The notes beneath the pieces are model-generated. The model made no database searches. It saw nothing but the letters and a program-made list of their open reading frames with translations, and was not told where the DNA came from. Shown piece after piece: positions 27,386 to 38,178 of a stretch of 38,178 nucleotides of DNA (position 1 is the stretch's first letter; every line of letters starts with the position of its first letter). The DNA is from Actinomycetes bacterium (GTDB lineage: Bacteria; Actinomycetota; Actinomycetes; Mycobacteriales; Mycobacteriaceae): assembly GCA_022601135.1 (NCBI GenBank), contig JAHZJB010000133.1, positions 1-38,178 of the forward strand, read 5' to 3'. The translations under genes and the position numbers were made by a program.

Positions 27386-28006
27386 TCAGTTCTGCTGGGT
27401 GGTATCGGGTGTGGCGGTGGGCTGCGCAGCGGTGCCGGATGCTCGTCGGGCGAGCGGCTCATCGGCATCATGGGCGGCCTTGGCGCGAGTCTTCGCCCCG
27501 CGGTGCGGTGCCAGCACCATCGTCATGTTGCGCCCGTCCTGCTTCGCGGACGTTTCGACGAAGCCAAAGTCGGCGACATCGGCGCCCAGGCGCTGCAGGA
27601 GCCGGTAGCCCAGCTCGGGCCGCGACTGTTCGCGCCCGCGGAACATGATCGTCACCTTGACCTTCGACCCCGCCTCCAGGAAGCGGATCACGTGCCCCTT
27701 CTTGGTCTGGTAGTCGTGCGGGTCGATCTTGGGTCGCAGCTTCTGTTCCTTGACGACGGTCTGCTGCTGGTTCTTGCGGGACTCACGCGCCTTTTGCGCC
27801 GTCTCGTATTTGAACTTGCCGTAGTCCATGATCTTGCACACGGGCGGTTTGGCGTCCGGGGCTACTTCAACAAGGTCGAGATCGGCATCCGCGGCGACGC
27901 GGAGCGCATCTTCGATACGCACGATGCCTACCTGCTCACCGCCCGGTCCGATCAGGCGGACTTCAGGTACGCGAATGCGCTCGTTGACGCGGGTATCAGT
28001 GCTGAT
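27386..28006 (-). CDS. infC: Translation initiation factor IF-3
   Basis: A 206-aa IF-3 with the N-domain ([17 protein letters not shown], residues 4-20), the Lys-rich linker, the C-domain ([19 protein letters not shown]) and an Ala/Thr-rich mycobacterial tail. No in-frame ATG, GTG or TTG lies near the conserved N-terminus. The codon aligned with the family's Met is ATC at 28006, preceded by TAGGAGG with only 4 nt between. Non-AUG, non-GUG starts (AUU in E. coli) are a hallmark of infC: IF-3 rejects such codons, so the factor limits its own synthesis. The first gene of infC-rpmI-rplT-tsnR, it has a roughly 210-nt structured leader. Confidence 0.97.
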   Translation of the reverse strand: MSTDTRVNERIRVPEVRLIGPGGEQVGIVRIEDALRVAADADLDLVEVAPDAKPPVCKIMDYGKFKYETAQKARESRKNQQQTVVKEQKLRPKIDPHDYQTKKGHVIRFLEAGSKVKVTIMFRGREQSRPELGYRLLQRLGADVADFGFVETSAKQDGRNMTMVLAPHRGAKTRAKAAHDADEPLARRASGTAAQPTATPDTTQQN

Positions 28007-28052
28007 GGGGCCTCCTACGTTGTCCTCAGAAGTCCCCCACGCCGACGACCTT

Positions 28053-28068
28053 CTGCCCCGAAGAACAG
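28053..28068 (-). promoter_or_regulatory. UUCG hairpin in the infC leader
   Basis: The minus-strand RNA reads CUGUUC-UUCG-GGGCAG, a 6-bp stem (including two G-U pairs) closed by a cUUCGg tetraloop. It lies 4 nt after the larger hairpin at 28073-28091 and about 47 nt before the infC start codon. Confidence 0.55.
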
Positions 28069-28072
28069 ATAA

Positions 28073-28091
28073 GCCCTGCTCACAGCAGGGC
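28073..28091 (-). terminator. Hairpin with U-rich tail in the infC leader (possible attenuator)
   Basis: Perfect 8-bp stem GCCCTGCT-GTG-AGCAGGGC on the minus strand, followed directly by TTATCTGTTCTTC. The shape is that of a weak intrinsic terminator, but it lies about 67 nt upstream of infC inside the predicted leader. An attenuator or a protein-binding site is therefore the more interesting reading. Confidence 0.5.
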
Positions 28092-28223
28092 CCATAGCCG
28101 ACCAGGACAGACACCGCGATGCCTGTGACCGGACCGCTGTACCTTCGAATGGATCGGTGGCCAGCGGTGGGAGTGGGACTCCACTTGCTGTCCCTGGCGT
28201 GTGCCGGGACGGTCGCGCGTGCC

Positions 28224-28251
28224 AGTCTAGCAGGCATGACCGATGATCCAA
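28224..28251 (-). promoter_or_regulatory. Promoter of the infC operon
   Basis: On the minus strand TTGGAT (28251-28246) and TAGACT (28229-28224) are 16 bp apart, and the -10 is preceded by TGC (extended -10). TAGACT is a very strong mycobacterial -10. Predicted start near 28217, giving a leader of about 210 nt. It overlaps the start of the divergent DUF1844 gene. Confidence 0.6.
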
Positions 28252-28595
28252 CACGCGATGCCGAGGCGGCCCCGCCGGCACGCGAGCTTGCCGACATCCC
28301 GGCCGTCGAAGTGATTACCCGGGCGGCACTGATGCTCATGAGCGCCGCCGCCGAGAAGATCGGCCTGTCGGCGGACGACCCGGACGACAGTCCCTACCGC
28401 GACCTCGACGAGGCTCGCCGCCTGATCACCGCGCTGGCCGGCCTGGTGACCGCATCGGCGGAATACCTGGGACCGCACGCCGGGCCGGTCCGGGATGGGC
28501 TCAAGACGCTACAAATGGCGTTTCGCGAGTCCAGCGCCGCCCCGGACGACCCGGGGCAGGGTCCGGGAGAGAAGTACACCGGCCCGGTCTGGTAA
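28236..28595 (+). CDS. DUF1844 family protein
   Basis: A small 119-aa cytoplasmic protein with the DUF1844 pattern: [24 protein letters not shown] (helix 1, two short pieces of one segment), then a second helix [37 protein letters not shown] read in parts. It ends in a Pro/Gly-rich tail. The function is unknown; the family often sits beside infC in actinobacteria. ATG 28236 is preferred because upstream codons would overlap the infC promoter. lysX begins 5 bp after its stop, so the two are probably one transcript. Confidence 0.85.
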   Translation: MTDDPTRDAEAAPPARELADIPAVEVITRAALMLMSAAAEKIGLSADDPDDSPYRDLDEARRLITALAGLVTASAEYLGPHAGPVRDGLKTLQMAFRESSAAPDDPGQGPGEKYTGPVW

Positions 28596-28600
28596 CGCCG

Positions 28601-31600
28601 ATGACTGCAACGCCGTCCGCGAGGGCACGCCCCACCACCCGTTTGCGGTGGGTACCCGCGGCATCCGGGTGGGTGGTGGGCATCATCGCGACGTTGTCCC
28701 TGCTCGCCAGCATCTCACCGCTGATCCGGTCCATCATCAGGGTGCCGCGCGAGTTTGTCGACAACTACATCTTCAACTTTCCGGACACCAGCTTCGCGTG
28801 GGCGTTCGTGCTGGCGCTGCTGGCCGCCGCGCTGGCCGCTCGAAAACGGATCGCCTGGTGGATCCTGGTGATCTACATCTTGGCCGCGATCGTCGTGAAC
28901 GTCGGCGAACTGGTGGCCGGCGACCAGGCTGCACTCGACGAGTTCGGCGAGATCATCGGCCTCGTCTGCCACGGCGCCGCGCTCGGCGCCCTCACCCTGG
29001 CCCGGAACCAGTTCTGGGCCAGGGTCAGGCGCGGCGCCCTGATCAAGGCGACCGCGGCGCTGCTCGTCGGCATGGGGTTGGGAATTCTGGTCGGCTGGGG
29101 TCTGCTGGAAATCTTCCCCGGGAGCCTCGAACCCGGGTACCGCCTGCTCTACGCCGCGAACCGCGTTGCCACCTTTGCCGGGGTCGATGCCGGGGCCTTC
29201 GACGGGCAGCACCCACACGTGTTCGTCAACGCGCTGCTCGGGCTGTTCGGTGCGTTGGCGCTGATGGCAGCCGCAATTGTGCTGTTCCAGTCTCAGCGGG
29301 CAGACAACGCCCTGACCGGCGAGGACGAGTCGGCAATCCGCGGCCTGTTGGAGCTCCACGGCAAGAACGACTCGCTGGGCTACTTCGCCACCCGCCGCGA
29401 CAAGGCCGTGGTGTTCGCCCCCAACGGCCGTGCGGCCATCGCCTACCGCGTCGAGGTCGGCGTATGCCTGGCCAGTGGTGATCCGATCGGCGATCAGAAG
29501 GCCTGGCCACAGGCCATCGAGGCCTGGCTCGGACTGTGTCAGACCTACGGCTGGGCACCGGGTGTCATGGGCGCCAGTTCCACCGCCGCGGAGTCCTTCC
29601 GTGCGGCAGGGCTCAACGCACTGCAGCTCGGCGACGAGGCGATCCTGCACCCCGACAGTTTCCGGCTGTCCGGACCCGATATGCGAGCGGTGCGCCAGGC
29701 CGTGGGCCGCGCCCGCCGTTCGGCAGTGAGCGTACGGATCCGCCGGCACCGTGATATCTCCTCCCAGGAGATGGCCCGGGTCATCAAGCAGGCCGATACA
29801 TGGCGCGACACCGACGATGAGCGTGGTTTCTCGATGGCCCTCGGGCGCCTCGGAGACCCTGCCGATGGTGATTGTCTACTCGTCGAGGCCGTCCAGGACG
29901 AACAGGTTGTCGCCATGCTGTCGTTGGTTCCGTGGGGCAACACCGGCGCGTCGTTGGACCTGATGCGCCGATCACCTCAATCCCCCAACGGCACCATCGA
30001 ATTGATGGTCAGCGAACTCTGTATGCAAGCCGACAGCATCGGGGTGACCCGGATCTCGCTGAATTTCGCAATGTTCCGCGCGGCCTTTGAGCAGGGTTCA
30101 CAGCTGGGCGCTGGGCCGGTAGCCCGGCTGTGGCGCTGGCTTCTGGTCTTCTTCTCCCGCTGGTGGCAGCTGGAGGCGCTGTACCGGTCGAACATGAAGT
30201 ATCAGCCCGAGTGGGTGCCGCGCTTCGCCTGCTACGAGGACGCCAGGGTGGTCCCGCGCGTCGGGGTGGCGTCGGTGATCGCCGAAGGTTTTCTGGTGCT
30301 GCCTTTTTCTCGGCGGCACCAGCAGCCGCATACCGGCCAGCACATCGCGGCGCCGGGAACACTGGTGGCCACTGGGTTGCTGCATTCCGACGGGACTGCC
30401 CCCGACGTCGGCGGCTTCGAGGCCGATCTGCCCGACGACGGTCAGCCTCGCCTGCCCGAACAGGTGCGGGTGCGGATGGCCAAACTCCGGGCACTTCAGC
30501 ATGACGGCGTCGACGCCTATCCGGTGGGCCGGCCACCCAGCCACACCGTGGCGCAGGCGCTGGCCGCCGACGACGGCGCGGTCGTCACAGTGGCGGGCCG
30601 AGTGCTGCGGGTGCGTGACTACGGCGGAGTATCGTTCGCCCGACTGCGCGACTGGTCCGGCGAGGCCCAGCTACTGCTCGACAACTCTCTGCTCAGCGAG
30701 TCCAGCACATCGGACTTCACCCGCGCGATCGACCTGGGTGACCTAATCGAAGTGACAGGAACCATGGGGCGCAGTCGATCTGGCTCCCGGTCGGTCATCG
30801 TGAACCAGTGGCGTCTGATCGGTAAGTGCCTGCGGCCGCTGCCCGACAAGTGGAAGGGACTCACTGACCAGGAGGCCCGCCTACGTACGCGCTATGTCGA
30901 CCTGGCGATCAACACAGAGGCGCGAGATGTCATCCAAGCCCGCAGCGCAGTCGTGCGCTCTATCCGCGAAACCCTCTTCGCAAAAGGGTTTTTAGAGGTC
31001 GAGACGCCGATCCTGCAGCAGATCCACGGCGGCGCCAACGCGCGGCCGTTTCTCACCCACATCAACGCCTACGATCTCGACCTGTATCTGCGCATTGCAC
31101 CCGAGCTGTACCTGAAGCGGTTGTGCGTCGGTGGAGTGGAGCGGGTGTTCGAGCTGGGCCGCGCCTTCCGCAACGAGGGGGTCGACTCCAGCCACAACCC
31201 GGAGTTCACCTTGCTGGAGGCGTATCAGGCGCACGCCGACTACAACGTGTGGATTGCCGGGTGCCGTGAGCTGATCCAGAACGCTGCCCAAGCCACCAAC
31301 GGCGAGCAGGTGTTTCTCCGGCCCCGTGCGGACGGCGTGCGGGAACCGGTCGACGTTTCCGGACGCTGGCCTGTCAAGACGGTGCACGGCGCGGTGTCCG
31401 AAGCGTTGGGCGAGGACATCGGACCGCGGACCGACCGGGCCACGCTGCGCCGATTGTGCGACGGCGCCGGCATCCCGTACCTCACTCACTGGGATACCGG
31501 CGCGTTGGTGTTGGAGCTCTATGAGCGATTGGTGGAGGACCACACCGAGGGGCCCACGTTCTACACCGACTTTCCGACGACGGTGTCTCCCCTGACCCGA

Positions 31601-31906
31601 CCGCACCGCCGCATCCCCGGACTCGCCGAACGCTGGGATCTGGTCGCCTGGGGCGTCGAACTCGGAACCGCCTACAGCGAGCTCACCGACCCTGTTGAGC
31701 AGCGCCGCCGTCTCCAGGAACAGTCGCTCCTGGCTGCCGGCGGTGACCCCGAGGCGATGGAACTCGACGAGGATTTCCTACAGGCCATGGAATACGCGAT
31801 GCCGCCGACCGGCGGACTGGGGATGGGCGTGGATCGGGTAGTCATGCTCATCACCGGCCGCAGTATTCGCGAAACTCTGCCGTTCCCGTTGGCCAAACCG
31901 CGTTAG
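28601..31906 (+). CDS. lysX: LysX: lysyl-phosphatidylglycerol synthase fused to lysyl-tRNA synthetase
   Basis: A 1101-aa two-part enzyme. Residues 1-230 contain about six membrane helices, and residues about 240-570 a DUF2156/GNAT-like MprF-type transferase domain. The C-terminal half (about 610-1101) is a class II LysRS: OB-fold anticodon domain ([17 protein letters not shown]), motif 2 ([20 protein letters not shown]) and motif 3 ([16 protein letters not shown]). In M. tuberculosis LysX (Rv1640c) this fusion makes lysyl-tRNA and transfers lysine to phosphatidylglycerol, giving resistance to cationic peptides. The roles here are inferred from that. It lies 5 bp after the DUF1844 gene and has a weak ribosome-binding site. 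A 15-bp GC palindrome begins at its final base. Confidence 0.95.
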   Translation: MTATPSARARPTTRLRWVPAASGWVVGIIATLSLLASISPLIRSIIRVPREFVDNYIFNFPDTSFAWAFVLALLAAALAARKRIAWWILVIYILAAIVVNVGELVAGDQAALDEFGEIIGLVCHGAALGALTLARNQFWARVRRGALIKATAALLVGMGLGILVGWGLLEIFPGSLEPGYRLLYAANRVATFAGVDAGAFDGQHPHVFVNALLGLFGALALMAAAIVLFQSQRADNALTGEDESAIRGLLELHGKNDSLGYFATRRDKAVVFAPNGRAAIAYRVEVGVCLASGDPIGDQKAWPQAIEAWLGLCQTYGWAPGVMGASSTAAESFRAAGLNALQLGDEAILHPDSFRLSGPDMRAVRQAVGRARRSAVSVRIRRHRDISSQEMARVIKQADTWRDTDDERGFSMALGRLGDPADGDCLLVEAVQDEQVVAMLSLVPWGNTGASLDLMRRSPQSPNGTIELMVSELCMQADSIGVTRISLNFAMFRAAFEQGSQLGAGPVARLWRWLLVFFSRWWQLEALYRSNMKYQPEWVPRFACYEDARVVPRVGVASVIAEGFLVLPFSRRHQQPHTGQHIAAPGTLVATGLLHSDGTAPDVGGFEADLPDDGQPRLPEQVRVRMAKLRALQHDGVDAYPVGRPPSHTVAQALAADDGAVVTVAGRVLRVRDYGGVSFARLRDWSGEAQLLLDNSLLSESSTSDFTRAIDLGDLIEVTGTMGRSRSGSRSVIVNQWRLIGKCLRPLPDKWKGLTDQEARLRTRYVDLAINTEARDVIQARSAVVRSIRETLFAKGFLEVETPILQQIHGGANARPFLTHINAYDLDLYLRIAPELYLKRLCVGGVERVFELGRAFRNEGVDSSHNPEFTLLEAYQAHADYNVWIAGCRELIQNAAQATNGEQVFLRPRADGVREPVDVSGRWPVKTVHGAVSEALGEDIGPRTDRATLRRLCDGAGIPYLTHWDTGALVLELYERLVEDHTEGPTFYTDFPTTVSPLTRPHRRIPGLAERWDLVAWGVELGTAYSELTDPVEQRRRLQEQSLLAAGGDPEAMELDEDFLQAMEYAMPPTGGLGMGVDRVVMLITGRSIRETLPFPLAKPR

Positions 31907-31920
31907 GCCGGCAGCCGGCC
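31906..31920 (+). terminator. GC-rich palindrome at the lysX end
   Basis: GGCCGGCAGCCGGCC can fold into a 5-bp stem with a GCAGC loop right at the lysX stop. There is no U-tail, so at most it is a tail-less terminator of the kind proposed for mycobacteria. Confidence 0.3.
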
Positions 31921-31956
31921 GCTCGCATCGACAGCTGCTCGGTGGTCTGGGCGGAG

Positions 31957-31962
31957 TACCGT
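31957..31962 (+). promoter_or_regulatory. -10 element for the small gene at 31970
   Basis: TACCGT fits TANNNT and ends 7 bp before the ATG at 31970, predicting a leaderless mRNA. This favours ATG 31970 over the GTG at 31961, which overlaps the hexamer. Confidence 0.5.
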
Positions 31963-31969
31963 GGTCGTC

Positions 31970-32212
31970 ATGCCGGACGAACCCAATACCGAGATCGACA
32001 CCGGTTACACCGCCGACGGTGTGCCGACGTTCGAGTCGATCCGCGAGAAGATCGAGACGCGGCATGCGACATCAATCGGATCAGCCGAGCTCGCCGCCGA
32101 GACTCCAGAAGGCCGCAGCGTCGAGGAACAGTACGCTGCGCGCCAAGAGGCGGCCGCCGAGCGTCTCGCGCAGATCCGCGAATCCATTCGCAGGGAGAGC
32201 GGCGCTCAGTAG
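31970..32212 (+). CDS. Small conserved charged protein (Rv1638A type)
   Basis: An 80-aa soluble, acidic and Ala/Glu/Arg-rich protein with no signal or membrane segment. The N-terminal part (DEPNTEIDTGYTADGVPTFE) is probably disordered. Residues 25-78 are predicted to be one long helix with heptad-like Ala/Glu/Arg spacing (SVEEQYAARQEAAAERLAQI), possibly a coiled coil. Its place next to uvrA corresponds to M. tuberculosis Rv1638A. The function is unknown. It converges on uvrA with a 25-bp gap. Confidence 0.8.
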   Translation: MPDEPNTEIDTGYTADGVPTFESIREKIETRHATSIGSAELAAETPEGRSVEEQYAARQEAAAERLAQIRESIRRESGAQ

Positions 32213-32237
32213 CATCGGCCCGCCACCAACTCGGTTG

Positions 32238-35147
32238 CTAAGCGGTGATCTTGCGACGGCGAACCTTCTGTGGCTTTCGGCGCGAAACTCCCAACGATTC
32301 GGCGAGGAAGTGGCCGGTATGGCTGTCGACGTTCGCGGCGACGTCTTCCGGCGTCCCCGCCGCGACCACGGTGCCGCCACCCGATCCCCCGTCGGGACCC
32401 ATGTCGACGATCCAGTCAGCGGTCTTGATCACGTCCAGGTTGTGTTCGATGACGATGACCGTATTGCCCTTGTCGACAAGGCCGTTGATCACCATCAGGA
32501 GCTTGCGGATGTCCTCGAAGTGCAGTCCGGTCGTCGGCTCGTCCAGGATGTAGACCGTGCGACCGGTCGAGCGTTTCTGTAATTCGGACGCCAACTTCAC
32601 CCGCTGGGCTTCGCCGCCGGACAGGGTGGGGGCCGGCTGCCCCAACCGCACGTAGCCCAATCCCACGTCGACCAACGTCTTCAGGTAACGGTGGATGGAC
32701 GTGATCGGCGCAAAGAACTCGGCTGCTTCCTCGATGGACATGTCGAGGACCTCGGCGACGGTCTTGCCTTTGTAGTGCACCTCGAGGGTTTCGCGGTTGT
32801 AGCGGGCTCCCTGGCAGACCTCGCAGGGGACATAGACGTCGGGAAGGAAGTTCATCTCGATCTTGATGGTGCCGTCGCCGGAGCAGGCCTCACAGCGGCC
32901 GCCCTTGACGTTGAAGGAGAACCGCCCGGGCTGATATCCCCGCACCTTGGCTTCGGTGGTCGCCGCGAAAAGGGTGCGGATCTTGTCGAACACACCCGTA
33001 TAGGTGGCGGGGTTGGACCGCGGCGTCCTGCCGATCGGCGACTGGTCGACCCGGACCAGCTTGTCGACGTGCTCCAAACCCGTCACCCGTGTGTGCCGCC
33101 CCGGAACCTGCCGTGCTCCGTTGAGCTTGTTGGCCAACACCGAAGCCAAGATGTCGTTGACGAGGGTCGACTTGCCGGATCCCGACACGCCGGTCACCGA
33201 GGTGAGCACTCCCAACGGGAACGCCACGTCGATTGTGCGCAGGTTGTGCTCGCGGGCTCCAACGACCGCGAGCTGGCGTTTGCTGTCGGCCGGCCGGCGC
33301 ATCGCGGGGATCTCGATCTGCTCTTTACCCGCAAGGTAGGCGCCGGTAATCGAATCCGGATTCTTGATCAACTCCGCGTAAGGACCGCTGTGCACGATCT
33401 GACCACCGTGCTCACCTGCCGCCGGGCCGATGTCGACAACCCAGTCGGCGTGAGCGATGGTGTCGAGATCATGCTCGACGACGATGAGGGTGTTGCCGAG
33501 GTCACGCAGCCGCACCAGGGTATCGATCAACCTACGGTTGTCGCGCTGGTGCAGTCCGATGGACGGTTCATCGAGCACGTAGAGTACGCCGACGAGGCCC
33601 GACCCGATCTGGGTGGCCAACCGGATGCGTTGCGCCTCACCGCCGGACAGCGTCGCGGCTGCCCGGGAGAGCGACAGGTACTCCAACCCGACATCGAGCA
33701 GGAACCCCAGCCGTGACTGAATCTCCTTCAGCACCTGGCCGGCGATCGCCTGTTCCCTGGCGCCCAGGGTGAGCGCGTTGAGGAAAGCCGCGCACTCGGC
33801 GATGGACATCTCGGCGACCTGCGCGATCGACTTCGTGCCGAAATCCCCGGCGGTCAACGCGACCGCCAAGATCTCTGGTTTGAGACGGGCGCCGTCGCAT
33901 TCCGGGCAGGGCACGTCACGCATGAAACCTTCCAGGCGCTCCTTCGTCTGTTCGGAGTCGGTCTGCTCCATGCGCCGGTGCAGGAACGCCATCACACCTT
34001 CGAAATCCGCGTAGTAGGACCGCCTGCGCCCGTACCGATTCTTGTACCGCACGTGGACCTGCTCGTCACAACCCTCGAGAATCGCCTTGCGGGCCTTGAC
34101 GGGGAGTTTCTTCCATGGGGTGTCGACATCGAACCCCAACTGATCGCCGAGGCCGGACAGCATTCGGGTGAAGTACTCGGCGGTGTGTCCCATCGCCCAG
34201 GGTGCGACGGCACCTTCGGCCAGAGTCAGGTCGGGGTCGGGCACCACCAGATCGGGGTCGACCTCTTTCTTGATCCCCAGGCCGACGCACTCCGGACACG
34301 CACCGTAAGGCGAGTTGAAGGAGAAGGACCGGGGCTCGAGATCGTCGACGGCCAGTGGATGGCCGTTGGGGCAGGCCAGCTTTTCGGAGAATCGTTGTTC
34401 GCGGGGACTATCGGTCTCCCCATCTCGGTCGTCGGGAAACTCGAGAACGACGATGCCGTCGGCCAGGTTCAGCGCGGTTTCGACCGAGTCGGTGAGGCGC
34501 TGCTTGGAGCTGGCCTTGACCGTCAGGCGGTCGACTACCACCTCGATGTCGTGCTTCTCCTGCTTCTTCAGCTTCGGCGGGTCGGTCAGGGAGTGGACCA
34601 CACCGTCGATCCGCACCCGGCTGTAGCCCTGGGTGTTGAGCTTGTCGAACAGGTCGACGAACTCTCCCTTACGGGTGCGGACTACCGGTGCGAGTACCTG
34701 AAAGCGCAGACCTTCATCCATCGCGAGCACCTGGTCGACGATCTGCTGCGGCGTTTGTCGGGCAATACGCTCCCCGCACACCGGGCAGTGCGGCGTGCCG
34801 GCCCGGGCATAGAGCAGCCGCAGGTAGTCGTAGACCTCGGTGATGGTGCCGACGGTTGAGCGCGGGTTGCGGTTGGTCGACTTCTGATCGATCGATACCG
34901 CAGGTGACAGGCCCTCGATGAAGTCGACGTCCGGCTTGTCCATCTGCCCGAGGAACTGTCGCGCGTATGCCGACAACGACTCCACGTAGCGGCGTTGCCC
35001 CTCGGCGAAGATGGTGTCGAACGCCAGCGACGACTTACCGGAGCCGGAAAGCCCGGTAAACACGATTATCGCGTCGCGGGGCAGGTCGAGATCGACACCA
35101 CGCAGATTGTGCTCGCGGGCACCCTTGACGATGAGACGGTCAGCCAA
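32238..35147 (-). CDS. uvrA: UvrABC excinuclease subunit A
   Basis: Damage-recognition ATPase of nucleotide excision repair. The 969-aa protein has two ABC modules: Walker [10 protein letters not shown] (about 32) and GVSGSGKST (about 660), signatures [12 protein letters not shown] and [12 protein letters not shown], and Walker [15 protein letters not shown] and [13 protein letters not shown]. It also has the Cys-x2-Cys zinc modules ([16 protein letters not shown] and the [10 protein letters not shown] to PCEVCQG pair). It starts at TTG 35147, with AAAGGA 5-6 nt upstream, and the first residues match UvrA exactly from the initiator. A possible -10 TAGCAT (35189-35184) lies upstream; no LexA-type SOS palindrome (TCGAAC-N4-GTTCGA) is seen. 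Confidence 0.98.
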   Translation of the reverse strand: MADRLIVKGAREHNLRGVDLDLPRDAIIVFTGLSGSGKSSLAFDTIFAEGQRRYVESLSAYARQFLGQMDKPDVDFIEGLSPAVSIDQKSTNRNPRSTVGTITEVYDYLRLLYARAGTPHCPVCGERIARQTPQQIVDQVLAMDEGLRFQVLAPVVRTRKGEFVDLFDKLNTQGYSRVRIDGVVHSLTDPPKLKKQEKHDIEVVVDRLTVKASSKQRLTDSVETALNLADGIVVLEFPDDRDGETDSPREQRFSEKLACPNGHPLAVDDLEPRSFSFNSPYGACPECVGLGIKKEVDPDLVVPDPDLTLAEGAVAPWAMGHTAEYFTRMLSGLGDQLGFDVDTPWKKLPVKARKAILEGCDEQVHVRYKNRYGRRRSYYADFEGVMAFLHRRMEQTDSEQTKERLEGFMRDVPCPECDGARLKPEILAVALTAGDFGTKSIAQVAEMSIAECAAFLNALTLGAREQAIAGQVLKEIQSRLGFLLDVGLEYLSLSRAAATLSGGEAQRIRLATQIGSGLVGVLYVLDEPSIGLHQRDNRRLIDTLVRLRDLGNTLIVVEHDLDTIAHADWVVDIGPAAGEHGGQIVHSGPYAELIKNPDSITGAYLAGKEQIEIPAMRRPADSKRQLAVVGAREHNLRTIDVAFPLGVLTSVTGVSGSGKSTLVNDILASVLANKLNGARQVPGRHTRVTGLEHVDKLVRVDQSPIGRTPRSNPATYTGVFDKIRTLFAATTEAKVRGYQPGRFSFNVKGGRCEACSGDGTIKIEMNFLPDVYVPCEVCQGARYNRETLEVHYKGKTVAEVLDMSIEEAAEFFAPITSIHRYLKTLVDVGLGYVRLGQPAPTLSGGEAQRVKLASELQKRSTGRTVYILDEPTTGLHFEDIRKLLMVINGLVDKGNTVIVIEHNLDVIKTADWIVDMGPDGGSGGGTVVAAGTPEDVAANVDSHTGHFLAESLGVSRRKPQKVRRRKITA

Positions 35148-35244
35148 CGGTGTCCTTTCATCGGGCAGACGCGGTACACGACCATGCTAGGTGTGCCCGC
35201 CGACAAGTTGCGCCGACGGTGCGGTGCTAACCCATCCGCGGAAG

Positions 35245-35250
35245 TAACGT
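35245..35250 (+). promoter_or_regulatory. -10 element for the metallo-hydrolase gene
   Basis: TAACGT fits TANNNT and lies 8 bp before the ATG at 35259, so the mRNA is likely leaderless or nearly so. Confidence 0.45.
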
Positions 35251-35258
35251 AGGTGACC

Positions 35259-35936
35259 ATGACGCAGGTCGACGAAACCTATACCGGACATGTAGAGCCT
35301 CGGACCGCAGCTCGACGCACCTTGCCCGGCGCCTCGATCGTCAAGGTGTCCGTCGGCCCCATGGACAACAATGCCTACCTGGTGACCTGTTCCGCGACCG
35401 GTGAGACGCTTCTCATCGACGCGGCCAACGACCCCTCGATCCTTCTCGAACTGATCGAGCAGAATGCGCCGAAGTTGTCGTTGATCGTCACCAGCCACCA
35501 GCACCAGGACCATTGGATGGCACTATCGGAGGTCGCCGCGGCCACGGGCGCCCCGACCGCGGCACATCGGTTGGATGCCGGTCCGCTGCCCGTGACGCCC
35601 GACCGGCTGCTGGCCGATGGCGACACCATCGACGTCGGGGAACTCACCTTTGATGTCATCCACCTGCGCGGCCACACTCCGGGCTCGGTGGCGCTGGCGC
35701 TCGCCGGTCCAGCCGCGGGCAGTGAGGTCCAGCTGTTCACCGGCGATTGCCTGTTTCCCGGCGGTCCCGGTCGGACTACCCGCCCAGACGAGTTTCAGTC
35801 ACTGATGGACGATCTTGAAGCGAAGGTGTTCGCGCAGTACCCGGATGACACAGCCATCTATCCCGGTCACGGCGATGACACCACGCTCGGAGTCGAACGT
35901 CCGCACCTGGCGGAATGGCGCGAACGCGGCTGGTAG
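35259..35936 (+). CDS. Metallo-beta-lactamase-fold hydrolase (glyoxalase II-like, Rv1637c type)
   Basis: A 225-aa cytoplasmic protein of the MBL superfamily. It has the zinc motif H-x-H-x-D-H as SHQHQDHW (about 84-91), the downstream His in HLRGHTPGS, the bridging Asp in FTGDCLFPGGPGRT, and the last His in YPGHGDDT. The arrangement is that of glyoxalase II and related thioester hydrolases; the substrate is not fixed by sequence. ATG 35259 is chosen over GTG 35253 because of the promoter spacing. It is divergent from uvrA (111 bp), as in M. tuberculosis where Rv1637c flanks uvrA. The next gene follows after 93 bp. Confidence 0.92.
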   Translation: MTQVDETYTGHVEPRTAARRTLPGASIVKVSVGPMDNNAYLVTCSATGETLLIDAANDPSILLELIEQNAPKLSLIVTSHQHQDHWMALSEVAAATGAPTAAHRLDAGPLPVTPDRLLADGDTIDVGELTFDVIHLRGHTPGSVALALAGPAAGSEVQLFTGDCLFPGGPGRTTRPDEFQSLMDDLEAKVFAQYPDDTAIYPGHGDDTTLGVERPHLAEWRERGW

Positions 35937-36029
35937 TCCGCGCGTCATTGCTATCGTTCTCTCAGGTCTTTCCCAGGATTATCGAACCGGCGGTGCAGGC
36001 CAGTGTGTCGAGAGAAAAGGTGGTTGCTC

Positions 36030-38178
<2,149 letters not shown>

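Noticed and set aside
32691..33716. 341-codon plus-strand frame inside uvrA
   Set aside because: Shadow of the UvrA C-terminal ABC module; no independent motifs or start signals.
35148..35258. LexA/SOS box upstream of uvrA
   Set aside because: No TCGAAC-N4-GTTCGA-like palindrome is present in the uvrA upstream region.

Overview
The window is high-GC mycobacterial DNA. The gene order tyrS, mpg, a Trm112-like gene, a hydrolase/acyl-CoA-synthetase fusion, the complete arginine operon, pheST, a class III cyclase, tsnR-rplT-rpmI-infC, lysX, uvrA and a metallo-hydrolase follows the Rv1637c-Rv1689 region of Mycobacterium tuberculosis in reverse. The left edge carries the 5' leader and promoter of an rRNA operon directly downstream of tyrS. 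In mycobacteria this is the classic place of the second operon, rrnB, of rapid growers, so a rapidly growing Mycobacterium (Mycolicibacterium) is the best guess. The species cannot be named from this sequence.

Layout. Bases 1-431 (minus strand) hold the rrn leader with a boxA-like element and a TTGACT/TAACTT promoter; the 16S gene lies just outside the window. Bases 432-6196 (minus) are a five-gene operon-like block: the lipid-type fusion protein, a small exported protein, a Trm112-like protein, 3-methyladenine glycosylase and TyrRS. A divergent ABC-F ATPase follows (6271-8046, plus). Bases 8082-16507 (minus) are argC-J-B-D-F-R-G-H, in which the first six genes overlap their neighbours by 4 bp. 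A candidate ArgR operator with three TGCA half-sites spaced 10 bp apart lies before argC, and a long inverted repeat separates argG from argH. Bases 16563-20116 (minus) are pheT and pheS.

Bases 20188-21768 (plus) encode a membrane-anchored FMN-type glutamate-synthase-domain protein, and 21802-22671 (minus) a class III adenylate cyclase. Bases 22816-25899 (plus) are a likely three-gene redox operon (DUF2236/MpaB-like oxygenase, acyl-CoA dehydrogenase, short-chain dehydrogenase) behind a promoter whose spacer carries a TetR-style palindrome. Bases 25924-28006 (minus) are tsnR-rplT-rpmI-infC; infC appears to start at AUC after a roughly 210-nt leader with stacked hairpins. Bases 28236-31906 (plus) are a DUF1844 gene and the two-domain LysX. 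A small conserved gene (plus), uvrA (minus) and a metallo-beta-lactamase-fold hydrolase (plus) follow. The window ends inside a very glycine-rich, PGRS-like gene (36030 to the edge) that begins with a signal peptide rather than a PE domain.

Most of the window is core housekeeping DNA. No insertion sequence, prophage, CRISPR array or tRNA gene was seen. The less ordinary items are the PGRS-like secreted protein with a 39-residue higher-order period, the infC leader, the palindrome-controlled redox operon, the fusion enzyme with a degenerate adenylation half, the phased arginine operator, and a run of promoters that predict leaderless mRNAs.
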